This document shows, piece after piece, positions 45,146 to 55,866 of a stretch of DNA of 64,000 nucleotides. Both the position numbers and the translations under genes were made by a program. The stretch comes from Nigrospora sphaerica (Eukaryota > Ascomycota > Sordariomycetes > Amphisphaeriales > Apiosporaceae), in NCBI GenBank assembly GCA_018287875.1, contig JAGVVL010000015.1:3410001-3474000 (forward strand), written 5' to 3'. Each line of letters starts with the position of its first letter. Position 1 is the stretch's first letter. Under the pieces are notes generated by a model. It was not told the origin of the DNA, did no database searches, and worked only from the letters and a program-made list of their open reading frames with translations.

Positions 45146-45853
45146 ATGCGCACCCTCGGCCTCCTTGGGGGCATGACGTACCACTCGACGCTCCTGTACT
45201 ACGAGTGGATCAACAAGCACGTGGCGGCGGCGGCGGGGGGCAATAACACGGCCAAGATCGTGCTGCACTCGTTCAACTACGCCGACATCATCGCGCCCTT
45301 CCACGCCGGCGACGACGCGACATCGGTGCGGCTGCTGAGTGAGGCGGCGCTGGGGCTCAAGGCCATCGGCGCCGAAGCTATCGTGCTGTGCGTCAACTCA
45401 TCGCATAAGTGGGCGGCCGACCTCGAGCGCGCCACCGGCCTGCCGCTGCTGCACATCGCCGACGCCGCCGGCACGGCACTGCGGGCCGCCGGCCACGGTC
45501 CTGGCGCCCGCGTGGGCCTGCTTGGCACCCGCCTCACTATGGAGGGCGACTTCTACCGGGGCCGGCTCGAGGGGGCCCCCTTCGAACTCGACGTGCTGCT
45601 GCCGCCGGCCGACGTCCGTGCTCCCATGGACCGCGTCATCTTCGACGAGCTCAGCCGGAACGTTGTCACCGACGCCGCCCGCGCCCTCTACCGCGACGCC
45701 GTCGCCGACCTCACCCGCCGTGGCGCCGTCGCCGTCCTCCTCGCCTGTACTGAGCTGCAGTTCGTCCTCAAGCCCGAAGACGTCGATCTCCCGCTCTTCG
45801 ACTCCGTGGACCTGCATGCCCGTGCCGCCGCCCAGTGGGCTGTTGATAATTAG
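45146..45853 (+). CDS. Aspartate/glutamate racemase-family protein
   Basis: Single-exon 235-aa protein. It starts with the family hallmark LGLLGGMTYHSTLLYY. Two catalytic-type cysteines sit in the expected contexts: Cys82 in LCVNSSHKW and Cys201 in LLACTEL. In Asp/Glu racemases these two act as the acid/base pair that removes and returns the alpha proton. The length fits bacterial-type aspartate racemases. The frame runs upstream to 45008 without conserved sequence, so the ATG at 45146 is preferred. Probably cytosolic; the substrate could be Asp, Glu or a related amino acid. Very GC-rich codons, like the catabolic genes further right. Confidence 0.88.
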   Translation: MRTLGLLGGMTYHSTLLYYEWINKHVAAAAGGNNTAKIVLHSFNYADIIAPFHAGDDATSVRLLSEAALGLKAIGAEAIVLCVNSSHKWAADLERATGLPLLHIADAAGTALRAAGHGPGARVGLLGTRLTMEGDFYRGRLEGAPFELDVLLPPADVRAPMDRVIFDELSRNVVTDAARALYRDAVADLTRRGAVAVLLACTELQFVLKPEDVDLPLFDSVDLHARAAAQWAVDN

Positions 45854-46196
45854 CCGCTAATATCATCACTTATGGCCGCCTACTATACCTTTTCACAACC
45901 GCCTCTGAACAGCCTCTACCGTGTGGTGATGGTGATTGTAGCTGCTCGTTCCTGTACCCGTTTCCCGCCCATAGCGCCCTTGTGTTGGTGCTGTATTCGG
46001 GCTTCAGCTCCGTCTTGGCGTGCACTGCTGGCCGGGTGAGTCACACCGGTGTCGTTCTCAGCAGGGATGTGGAGCCAAATTCATGAACACGCGCACTATA
46101 ATACACCTTTAACCCTATTCCCATGCTTGGAGACTCATTTTGGCCACCCGGAGTGCTGGAATCGTAACCAACGTCAACGTCAACCGTTTCGCCACC
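45854..46196. other. Intergenic
   Basis: 343 bp holding the racemase 3' flank and the promoter of the ASCH-domain gene. Nothing else is seen. Confidence 0.45.
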
Positions 46197-46676
46197 ATGT
46201 CCACCATTGATCCTACGCGCCCCGATATCTCGGCCTACGTCGCTAAGGCGTCCCAGGAACTCGGCGAGGAACTGCCGGCGCCCAAAGACGTCTTCGCTTT
46301 CGGCGACGACAACAAAGAGCTCAACGAGTCCCTGCTGGCACTGGTTCTCGACGGGAAGAAGACGGGCACGGCCACCTACCCCATACCGGCGACGCTGCAC
46401 TGGGGGCCTGGAGACTACGCCGTCATCGTCAACAGCCGGAGCGAGCCGCGGGCCATCATCCGCACCGTGGCCTTCGTCAGAAGCCCCTTCGGTCAGGTGA
46501 CGGAAGAATTTGCACTGTCGGAAGGGGAAGGAAACTACGACGAGTGGCGCCGGGGGCACATCTGGTTCTGGAAGGAGCTTCAAAAGGAGGCTGAGTTCAA
46601 CGAGGACAGTGAGGTACTTTGCGAGACGTTCGAGCTGGTTTACCCCACGATCTCGAAGCCGGTGGCAGCATCGTGA
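46197..46676 (+). CDS. ASCH-domain protein
   Basis: Single-exon 159-aa protein. The motifs match the bacterial-type ASCH/DUF437 family: FAFGDDNKELNESLLALVL, GKKTGTATYP, GDYAVIVNSRSEPRAII, and FALSEGEGNYDEWRRGHIWFW. ASCH domains have a PUA-like fold that binds RNA or nucleosides, and some members hydrolyse modified nucleosides. Which applies here is not known. The start is the ATG in GCCACCATG; an upstream in-frame TTG is not used. It lies downstream of the racemase-family gene in the same direction with separate promoter space. Confidence 0.85.
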   Translation: MSTIDPTRPDISAYVAKASQELGEELPAPKDVFAFGDDNKELNESLLALVLDGKKTGTATYPIPATLHWGPGDYAVIVNSRSEPRAIIRTVAFVRSPFGQVTEEFALSEGEGNYDEWRRGHIWFWKELQKEAEFNEDSEVLCETFELVYPTISKPVAAS

Positions 46677-48456
46677 TGAGAAGTCGCAAGGACTGTGGAA
46701 GTCGGGTGATGGACAACGGCATCCCGGGATTGCCAAGAACGTCCGGCCGTACTTTCCTCATAGCTGGGCTTGCGAACAGGTGTTTTGTTGGCATATGGCC
46801 GCGCGCATTGACAACTTTGGCTGGATTCAAATTTACCCCAGTCCGAGAAACTTGTCCAATCATTTCAATCCGATTGACTCACCAACGGTGAACTGTTTAG
46901 CGAGATCCGAGTCGTGATGGCCTGGGGCCGGGAGTGAAGCCCACCAGCCCCAAATGGAGAATGGGTGAAACAAAAGAGCAACGGAGCGATGTTCTTGGCA
47001 GGAACCAGGTAAAATCATTGGGGCCTGTTATTCCACATTACAGTTCGACAGTACTAGCGCCAAATACTCTTTGGGAATCGGTAGGTTTGCTAAGACCAAG
47101 CCCGTCGGAAGACCAGGTCCCGAGAAACAACCCGCCGCTGCTTTTTAGGCACGCAAGCGCCAGAAATGACACAGGCTCCGGGGTCTTGCAACGACCTCTT
47201 GACCCTAATCCTTCGTAGCTAGAAGCACTCAGCTCAGACCGTCTCTTCGGGACCAGGCCGCCGAGGGTTCATCCGCTGTAAGACGGATGATACCGCCGGG
47301 CCGTGTAGTTGAGCCAACACCGGAAAGATCCTCGAGAGACCTCACGCGCCCGGGCAAGGGGTGGACAAAAGAAAAGTGCCCCGGCAGCTTTACCAGAGCC
47401 ACTCCGGAGGACTGTCCTAGCTGGGACACGTTTTTTGTCCACCCCCTGCCGGGTGACAGTCCGAAGCCCCGGAGAGAATTACGGGTAGCCCCATTTGGGT
47501 CGAAGGGTCCAGCGTTCTCGGGACGGCGCTAGGGAATCTCTATGCCGATTGCCGCCAGGACAGCTCTTCGCCTGCATCTTTTCTCACCACGACTCGTCTT
47601 ATTCAACTACACCATCTCCTTGTGAGTAAACGGGCAAAGCGTAGCTCCTGGTGTACTGTACGGCTGGGGGCCTGTCGCACGGCATTACGAAAACAGCGGG
47701 TGTTCTCTATAACATTTCTGGCGAGCGTCACTTCCGGCACCCTTCCGAGCCGAAAGTGGCATCTGTCGATCCCCTCCTCGATTAAAGCAGCCTAGGACCG
47801 CCCAGATACACCATGTCGTTCACAATGGGTCAGCATTGGGCCTGTGGTGGTGGGTGTGGGAGCCCGCATTCGCTGGGCTGGCGGTGGCGTTGGCCGCTAA
47901 TACGCAAGTATGCAGACAGACGGGTCTCGAATGTTTATGTCAACACCAGACGATACGGCTGCCTTACGAAATCGACTATGGATTTGAACTGTATCTGGGT
48001 GATGACCACCCCCTGCCACTACCCCGCTTTCACTAGTGCCAACGACTCGGATGGCGCGTCTGGGGCCAGCCGCAGTCTTAGTGACCTCACGCCGACGTTG
48101 ATAGAGTTTGGAGAGGCTCTTGGTTTTCGCACTAGGGCACGCCCGCAACATGTGTACCGAGCGCTAGTTTCGGGACTCTCTCCGCCTCGCACACGCATTG
48201 GCTCTCGCTCTCTCACTTGCTAAGAGCTGTGAATACTAGGGGAAAACGAAAGGGAAAGGGGGTCGTAGGTTGACAGGTACGCTTTTGCTTTTTCCTCTCT
48301 TCTTCTTGCCTTCTCCTTTTTGGTTTTCTCCGTGCAAGTAATTCCCGGGAGCTCGCCGCGGTTTACCATTTGCTCCCTCTTGCACTATTCTCGCGGTCCG
48401 GATCGAATGCGCTGCCAATAACCCCGACCCTGTATGCACTCACGCACTGCATCACG
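46677..48456. other. Intergenic, no supported gene, with inverted repeats
   Basis: Nearly 1.8 kb without a gene I can support. A short hairpin (TCATCCG/CGGATGA, 8-nt loop) lies at 47269-47290 and a longer imperfect inverted repeat at 47349-47453. Frames at about 47813-48223 lack coding evidence. Confidence 0.45.
47349..47453. repeat. Imperfect inverted repeat, ~23-bp arms
   Basis: The arm 47349-47371 (with GGGGTGGACAAAAG) pairs with 47431-47453 (with TTTTTTGTCCACCCCC) at about 20 of 23 positions, leaving a 59-nt loop. It could be a small terminal-inverted-repeat remnant or a structured RNA. Confidence 0.55.
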
Positions 48457-50548
48457 ATGTTATTACCGCGGGGAGACGACTTGGGGCTATTGGATACGTC
48501 GCCCACGGCCGGAAGCTATGAATACTCCAACAGCCCCGAGCTCAAGGCTTTGATCGCCGCGGCCAACGAGAACGGTCGGTTCGACGAGGGCATCGGCAGT
48601 GCCGTGGCCAATATGCTCGTGACCGTTATCGCCGGCAGCACCACGATCTCCTTTCTCAGTCCGTCCCCCCCCCCCCCCGGGGTGTCCGCTTCACGCTGCC
48701 CGGTCCGTGACTGACCCTATGACTAACCTCACGCTCTCCAGCCTATCGATGCGCCCAGATCCAAAAGTGGCAGCATGTGCCCTATGCCATGTGGTGTACG
48801 GATAACCCCTTCGGCTCCTTCTTCTCCCGCCCAGGCGCGAGGCACTGAATGGTACTGACCTCTTCAAAGTGGTGATTCTCATACACGGAGACTGCTGGCT
48901 GTTCGTCTTGACCGGCATCATCGTCCGCTACATCATCGACTACAACGAACACTCTTTTGGCTGCGGTATCGCGATTCATTTGTGCATCTTCTTTTTTATT
49001 TCCAACAAAGTTGGTGTCCCTGCCGCCCTCCTCCCGACGCCTTCCAAATCCTCGGCCAGGCGCTAATATACCCTGCGCATAGATGGTTAGCGCTATTCGA
49101 ACTTTTCCACGGTCCCTGATGCTATTGCTGACATATTAAGCTGGTATCTCTATTCCTTGTGGAACGGGCAGTTCGTGGAACCCCCCCGGTACCAACTCAT
49201 GGCCCAGTCGCTGACGAAGACAGCACGTTGTATTAAGTCGAGGGGCTTGTCGGCTCAAGTCTCGACTCTACATTGTCAACCTGACCATTGTCCTGGGTAA
49301 TTTGAACCCCCTCACTATGCAAATTTTTCAAGGCTCATTCCTCATATAGTCACCTACGCCTGCTGCTTCTCGACCTTCTGGCCTTTGTCCGTCATCTACC
49401 TCTCTATCTCCGGCCTTACCATAATGAGCTAATACTGACAGTAGCCATTTCAACCAAATCCAAGACAAATTGTGCTTCGGCGGGATCAAGCGGGCTGTTC
49501 TCGTCACTTACATTGTGGCCGATGGACTCACCAATGTTGGTACAGTGGATTGCCACAGGAATGGAGTTTGGCATTAACATGTGGATAGGTGTATCTCACG
49601 ACGCTATTCCTGCTGCCTGTGATCCGTCAGTACACCCATTATGTAATCTGCACAAGTCGCTACAATATCAATCACGCTGACAAGCGCATAGGCTCGCACT
49701 CTTTTGGCCACGGATGGAGGTCGGGCGTGTGGGACGAAAGGGTTCCTCAGGTGAACTCTGGTCTCCGTGAACTCGCCTTGCGGACCTTTACCGGCTCCCT
49801 TCTGACCCTCGGAAGCATTACTGCGTAAGATGAATTACCGCACCGATGGATATGCACTTCTGATTAACAAACTGTAGGAACATGACGGTATTCGCCGTCA
49901 TCCAGATCGAACCGCTGTGGCTCTGCATTTCAACATGCCAAGGTGATTGTGAGTGCGATCCCCATGTCACCACCCATACCCCCATTAGCCTGGCCGATTT
50001 TAGTAACCAAAACGCGCCTGGAAGTGCTATTCACCTCCATCGTCGTCCACTGGATCGCACCGGGCGACCGCTCAGCCCCCACCGGCAATAGTACAACATC
50101 GAGACCGCCCAGCCCACGCACGTCACGCGACATCAATATGCGTTCCCTCAGCATCAACCGGGGGACCAGGTTAACCCAGGCGGGCCCACCGATTTTCGAA
50201 GATACCTTTTTTGAGTCTGAGTCGGACGCGGCGTCCGACTCCACGGGATACTGCTGCCAGAAGGTATCGTCCATGTCGGCCGAAGCCGGCGAAGCGGTGA
50301 GTTCAGGTAGAGTCTCGAAATTTCTCGCCGCAGGAGCCGTTCCCACCGATGAATTTAGGAGCGAAGCAAGTTGCCACCATGCTTCGAGGTATACGGAAGA
50401 AAGTACCATTGTGGAGTGCTTGTCATCCGCCGACGGGGACCACCTTCGCTGGCCTCGTCCCGCTCTGCTGAGCCGGTCCAGAGAATCAGGCGGGGCTTCC
50501 TATTCCGCAATATCGGGACGGTATGCTGTGGAGCAGCGCACCGAGTGA
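48457..50548 (+). CDS. Ten-exon seven-TM fungal membrane protein
   Basis: Exons 48457-48658, 48742-48793, 48835-49009, 49141-49170, 49224-49296, 49350-49386, 49445-49535, 49589-49824, 49878-49942 and 50004-50548 close in frame to 501 aa. Seven hydrophobic segments can be seen in order, including VVILIHGDCWLFVLTGIIV, CGIAIHLCIFFFIS, NLTIVLVTYACCF, LTNVYLTTLFLLPVI and LEVLFTSIVVHWI. Signature bits (FLVERAHVV, RLKSRLYIVN, ALRTFTGSLLTLGS) match a widespread uncharacterised fungal integral membrane family. The C-terminal ~150 residues are polar and Ser-rich. Some exons are very small (30 and 37 nt). Intron 1 holds a C14 run, and donors such as GTTCGT and GTCCGT are weak. The frame closing across ten exons supports the model. 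The function is unknown. Confidence 0.75.
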
Positions 50549-51784
50549 GAAGACAGCATGTGTCTTGATTATCGCTCTACGCGATGAAGAACAGCGTTGC
50601 AATTTCCTCGGGCCGATTTCCGCTGTCGACTGTGGAGAACAACGACAGACCCTGTAGGGTCGTAAGGAAGGGACCGAAGAGTTCGAAGACATATATTCAG
50701 ATGTCCTGGGATAGGAATGATACAGTAAGTCACGCTAGCGGACTGGTGGTCCAGGGGCGAGCTGCAAACTAACGGTACCCCCCATCAGGGTCGTCACAGA
50801 ACAATACACGACATACGTCATTACATTCCAGAATTCGACCAAACTGGGCCCACCCTCGAGGAAATACAGAAACGGTGTCTTCTACGATTGGGTTTGACTG
50901 CAGTCGAACATCTGGGACCTGTTCTTTAACAGGGAAGCGCATCTGAACTTCCGTTACTCCGGGCTCCCTCACACTCGGTCAATCCCAGAAACATATGCCT
51001 TCCGGGAATGCAATGGGTAACGTTGAACGGCTGTTGTTGGCGACACCGGTTGGGTCCGCGACAGACCCTTCCTCGACAACCATCGCATCTCCCTGATCTT
51101 CTTGCCCGTCCATCGCTGGCTGCTGCGACCTCTGTCCACTAATCCCGCGCCGTTTTCACCGTTGCAATCGTTTAATTAAAGAAACACGGGCTTCTATGCT
51201 GGGAGACTGTGGGCCGCTCGGAGCGCAACAGAGACACCGGAGAGCCCGCACGGGACGGCGAGGGAACACGTGTAGCGGTGACAGAGTATCTCGTGCGACA
51301 GTGTGCTCCCATAACGGACAGAGCGGCCATTGGTGACAATATCCGAGGTGAGAGTCGTGGTTGGGAATCTGTGTTCAGAACCTCCGCGAACCTCGGGAAG
51401 GCTCGAGCGAGAGGATGGATATAAGGAGACGAGAGGTGTACCGATAAAGGGAGACGAGAGATAGATTGATCATATTATAGGCTTTTTGTTTTTGAAGGAA
51501 AACTGCTGACAAGTCCCCTTTTGTGCCTATTCGTACCCTGAGGTAGGGGAGTAGCTGTAGCAGAGTCTGGATGTGAATGCGAGGAAAACGAAAGTTTTTC
51601 TTCCTAGGATTAGGGTAATTTTCACTTTTACATCCTATTTTGAACGGCAATTTGGCGTTCGCTATCAAGATAAACCACACGCTAAACAACAGCGCCGCTT
51701 CGATGGGAGATCGCTTCTTCCCCGTGCAAACGCAGCATCATATTCTCTCTCATTAAACATGCAGGCGTAGGCACGAGTCGCCAA
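50549..51784. other. Intergenic, no supported gene
   Basis: 1.2 kb between two convergent genes. Only short frames without coding character are present. Confidence 0.45.
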
Positions 51785-53632
51785 TCAAGGATGTTCCACA
51801 TGTTGACCCCTGGGCCCGGCCTCGAGCTTTTCGTCCTCGATAGGCACAGCGGAACTGTTCTTCATATCCTCGGCCGTGGGGTAGGCCACCTTCCACACCG
51901 TATACCACGGACGTTCAAATAGCGAGTCGATAGACTCGAGAGAACGACCGGAGGTGTCGGGCATGGCGAGAAAGACGTAGACCAGCGAGACGCAGCAGAT
52001 GGCCGCAAAGAAGATGAAGGCGCCGTAGCGGTCGGTGGCGGCCAGCAGGGAGGGCATGGCGCGCGAGCAGCCAAAGTAAAAGGCCCAGTGCATGGCCATG
52101 AGGAAGGAGACGTTGAGGGAGCGGATGCGCAGGGGGAAGACCTCGGCCGAGATGAGGTAAGGGATGGAGAACCAGCCGATGGACCAGGCGACGGCGTGGA
52201 GGTAGATGGCGACGATGGCGACCTCGCCCGCGCGGCGCGCGGCCGGGTCGGCGGCGAGGTCGGCGGCGCTGCGGCCGTTGGTGGCGCCCAGGAAGGCGCC
52301 CACGACGGCCAGCGTGACGACCTGCATGGCGATGCCGGTGAGGAGCGAGCGGCGGCGGCCGAGGAAGTCGATGACGAAGAGGGAAAAAAGCAGGACCGAG
52401 ACGAACTTGACGACGGCGTACAGGCCGGTCGCGAGGAACCGCGCCTCCTCGCCGTCGACGCCGAGGTAGCCAAAGATGGTGGGGCTGTACTGCGTGATGG
52501 CGTTGGCGCCCGACCACTGGGCGAAGAGGTGCGCCAGGAACATGAGGACGAAGCGGCGCCGGTTGGGCGCGGGGCCCAGCGTCTCGACGACGAGGTCCCA
52601 CGTCGACACGCCGGCCGTGACCGTCATCTCGTGCTCGAGCTGCATCTCCATGCCGCTGAACTCGTCCTGGACGTACGCGTGGTCGACGGGCAGGCCGCGG
52701 AAGCGCGCGAGCGTCCGCAGCGCCGCCTCGTTGCGGCCCCGGAGCACCAGGTACCGCGGCGACTCGGGCGTGAAGAAGATGGCCACGAGCCAGATCAGCG
52801 CCGGCGCCGCCTGCAGGGCCGTCGGGAGCTGCCACTGCACGTCGCGGCCCGCGTAGTGCTTCGTGATGCCGTAGTTAAAGAAGAAGCCGAACACGACGCC
52901 CAGCTGCTGGCAGCACGTGTATTGGAGCGTGAGGAGACCTCGGATGCAGCGCGGGGAGATCTGCGCAAGGCGGCGGGACGGGCATCCTCGTCAGTATGCT
53001 GTCGGTGCTAGAGCGGCCACCCAAGGCCAGGGGGAAAAGGGGAGGGGATAAACCAACCTCGGACAAGTACACGGAGGGCAGTACGGTGGTGACACCAATG
53101 CCGATACCGGAAACCACTCGAGAGACATACAGCCCCGGCAGACTGCCATTGCTGAAAGCCTGTCCGAGCACACCGGCGATGTAGACCAGAGTGAAAATCA
53201 GCATTGTCCACTTGCGCCCCAGCCGAGCCGTGACCTGGATCGAGCCCAGGCACCCAAAGACAGCCCCGGCCGTGGCAATCGCCACGATCCACCCCTTGGT
53301 GTCGGAGTAATCCTTATCGGAGAGCTCGTCCAGGCCGAAGCGCTTCTTGAAGACCGCCATGGTGACGAGGGACGCGATGTTTCCTGGTAGAGGAAGCGTC
53401 ATGAGTCAGCAGGAACGACACTAAGGAAAAGAAAAAAAGGGGGCCATCCAGAACGAAGCAGTTGGAGGCCAAAGGGGGCTGGGAGAAGCGCACCTTCATC
53501 GAACCCCTTGGCCACGCCGGAGAAACTCCAGGCAAAGGTGCAGAAGAAGAGGTATCGGTTGAAAATCTCGCGCGGGCTGTTCTTGACGGCCGCGATGGTC
53601 TCGGAGAGGAGGGATGGTCTGCCTTTCGCCAT
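51785..53632 (-). CDS. MFS sugar/quinate-type transporter
   Basis: Three exons (53632-53494, 53383-53058, 52960-51785) give 546 aa with about twelve membrane helices. Sugar-porter signatures are present: KGFDEGNIASLV near the first helix, ARLGRKWT in loop 2-3, VSGIGIGVTT and LSEISPRCIRG, TPESPRYLV before the central loop, FLGRRRSLLTG in loop 8-9, and PDTSGRSLESID at the end. The N-terminal pattern resembles fungal quinate permease-like porters more than glucose carriers, but the substrate is not determined. It sits in the plasma membrane as a proton symporter by family. It is divergent from the lactonase gene across an 818-bp gap containing a minisatellite, which suggests joint regulation. 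No defect seen. Confidence 0.9.
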
Positions 53633-53710
53633 GGTGGCTATGATGCGAGCGAGTTGGTATGAATGGGCGCAACGTCACGCAAAGTGAAATTCTTGGCCGG
53701 AGTTGAGCAG

Positions 53711-53842
53711 GGCCAAGCAGAGGAAGTAACTCGGCGAGAAGCAGGCCAAGCAGAGGAAGTAACTCGGCGAGAAGCAGGCCAAGCAGAGGAAGTAACTCGG
53801 CGAGAAGCAGGCCAAGCAGAGGAAGTAACTCGGCGAGAAGCA
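53711..53842. repeat. 33-bp minisatellite, four identical units
   Basis: Units start at 53711, 53744, 53777 and 53810 and are identical, beginning GGCCAAGCAGAGGAAGTAAC. A fifth unit at 53843 diverges after 12 bases. The unit is a multiple of three and contains no stop in one frame, but no gene model uses it. It lies in the promoter or 5' leader of the transporter. Confidence 0.95.
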
Positions 53843-54017
53843 GGCCAAGCAGAGTCAAGGACTTGGCGGCGAGTTAAGCTGGGCCAAGACCTGATATGCC
53901 TTCTGCCATCATGGCCCCTTAAGTAAGACCAGGTATACGACTTTCGAGCCCGCTTGCCGGGCGGGGGGGCCTTTGACTAGTTCCTGGAGCTGACCAACAA
54001 TACGGGCCTCCCTCATT

Positions 54018-54028
54018 CGGCTACCCCG
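54018..54028. promoter_or_regulatory. Possible Zn2Cys6 site CGG-N5-CCG
   Basis: CGGCTACCCCG is an inverted CGG/CCG pair with 5-bp spacing. The same spacing occurs once in the dehydrogenase/aldolase promoter (57465-57475). Such matches are frequent by chance in GC-rich DNA. Confidence 0.25.
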
Positions 54029-54450
54029 GCTTCCCCAGTATCACCGGCCTTGGGAGGGATAGGCCAAGTCTTACCGGAGTCATGTCGGGCTAGACCCGCC
54101 AGAGGCTAGTCGGGGACGACGTCCAAACCCCAGCCTCCACCACTGCGGGGATTCTCCATAGGAGCCTCCCCGAGCCCACCTTCGGATATTCTCCGTACCC
54201 GCCCGCACTCGCGCACTCGCGCCTAGCCAGACGGCGCAGCAAAAGCGGCCGTGACCCCCGCGTTTTGTGATGTTGGGGAACAGAACCCTATGCGCCCCCG
54301 CCTCACCGAACAGACAACCTTTGGCCTACCCTTGCTGTCCCGCCGTGGCCAAGAAACAGAGATTTTACTCGCCACGTTGCGCCACACACCACATCGACGT
54401 CGTCACGAGCCCCAAAAGGAGGGCGAAAATAAAAGCCTAGGCGGCCCGCC

Positions 54451-55522
54451 ATGAACTTCTACCCGGTGCCGCCGACGATCCGGGCGGAGATTTACGTGCG
54501 CATCCCGGATGCGCTGCGCTGCGCGGGGCAGGAGACGGAGTGGCGCGGCGGCTTCGCGCGGCCCTTCCAACACATCTTCCTCGAAGGCCCCGTCGCCGAC
54601 GCCGACGGCAACCTGTTCGTCGTCGACATCCCCTACGGCCGCGTGCTCAAGATCAACCCCGCCAAGGAGGTCTCGGTCGTGGCACGGTGGGACGGCGAAC
54701 CCAACGGCCTCGCGGCGACGGCCGACGGCATGCTGCTCGTCGCGGATTACAAGCAGGTGGGTTTCTTTGCTCTCCCTCCCTCCCTCCCTTCATCCCCCTC
54801 TCTCCCTCTACCCCCCCCCTCTCTCTTTTCAGTCAACCGTGTGTCAAGACAGGGTAAATCAGGAAACGAACGAAGAAGTGAACTGACGGGCCGGACTGCA
54901 GGGCATCCTGAGCCTCGACCCGTCGACGGGCACCATCACGCCCAAGCAGACGCGGCGGAACCTCGAGCGGTTCAAGGGGCCCAACGACCTCATCGTGGAC
55001 TCGCGCGGGGCCGTCTACTTCACGGACCAGGGGCAGACGGGCATGACGGACCCGACGGGGCGCGTGTACCGGCTGGGGGCGGACGGGCGGCTGGACGCGC
55101 TGGTTTCCAACGGGGCGTCGCCCAACGGGCTGGTGCTGGCCCGCGACGAGGGCAGCCTCTACGTGGCCATGACGCGGGCGAACCAGGTGTGGCGGCTGCC
55201 GCTGCACGCCGACGGCGGCACGACCAAGGCCGGCGTCTTCTTCCAGGCCTTCGGCAACGCCGGCCCCGACGGCCTCGCCCTCGACGAGGAGGGCAGCCTC
55301 TTCGTCTGCCACCCCGGCCTCGGCTGCGTCTTCGTCGTCGACGCCGACGGCGTGCCCAAGGCCCGCATCGTCTCCGGCTCCGCCGGCATCAACCTCACCA
55401 ACTGCTGCTTCGGCGGCCCCGACCACAAGACCCTCTACATCACCGACAGCCTCGAGGGCAACATCCAGAAGGTCGAGTGGCACTGCCGCGGCGCCACCCC
55501 GCCGCCGAAACTGAGGAGTTAG
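54451..55522 (+). CDS. SMP-30/gluconolactonase-like lactonase
   Basis: Two exons (54451-54756 and 54902-55522) give 308 aa. A six-bladed propeller of the SMP-30/gluconolaconase/LRE family is indicated by FLEGPVADADGNLFVVD (metal Glu), EPNGLAATADGMLLVAD, GPNDLIVDSRGAVYFTD (metal Asn), and AGPDGLALDEEGSLFV (metal Asp). These enzymes open sugar-acid lactones with a divalent cation. Length is normal for the family and no secretion signal is seen, so it is probably cytosolic. The 145-nt intron is longer than average here and has a C/T-rich stretch. It is divergent from the MFS transporter and convergent with the hydroxyacid dehydrogenase, fitting a role in opening a lactone taken up or formed inside the cell. 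Confidence 0.88.
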
Positions 55523-55866
55523 GCGAGGCGACTGTCTGGGATAGGATAGAAACCCCAAAAAATCGTTAAAGTATTGCATTAATTTTTTTGTGCTTTGGGT
55601 TTTGGTTGAATGTGTGGCGTCCATCGGGCGGAAGACCCGGTGTACGGTCAAGGATGCACTACGAACACTTTCCAACGTTCCCACCCGGGGAAGACAGGCG
55701 TCAAAACCCTATGAGCTAATATCATGGCAATTCCTTGCCGGGACTCTAGCCAAGTCATTGATCCAATTGGAGGGATAGACTAAGTAGACCATACAGGCCG
55801 TGCACTGCCAAGGTATCATCTTCTGACGTACAGAAAAACCCTCTCCTGCCCACCGCACGCCGGACC
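55523..55866. other. Convergent 3' flanks
   Basis: 344 bp between the lactonase and dehydrogenase stop codons. No gene is seen. Confidence 0.5.

Larger units (their letters stand above)
53633..54450. promoter_or_regulatory. Divergent promoter, transporter and lactonase
   Basis: 818 bp between divergent starts. It contains a 33-bp minisatellite (53711-53842 plus a degenerate fifth unit) about 80 bp from the transporter start, and one CGG-N5-CCG palindrome at 54018-54028 of the type bound by Zn2Cys6 dimers. Binding is not shown. Confidence 0.5.

Noticed and set aside
48457..50548. Calling this region a pseudogene
   Set aside because: Apparent frame breaks vanish once ten exons are placed; every junction keeps phase and conserved sequence.
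52088..53011. 307-codon plus-strand frame opposite the MFS transporter
   Set aside because: Shadow of a GC-rich gene; the transporter motifs are on the minus strand.
53663..53926. Frame through the minisatellite as a repeat protein
   Set aside because: Openness follows from the 33-bp unit being divisible by three. The flanks have no coding character.
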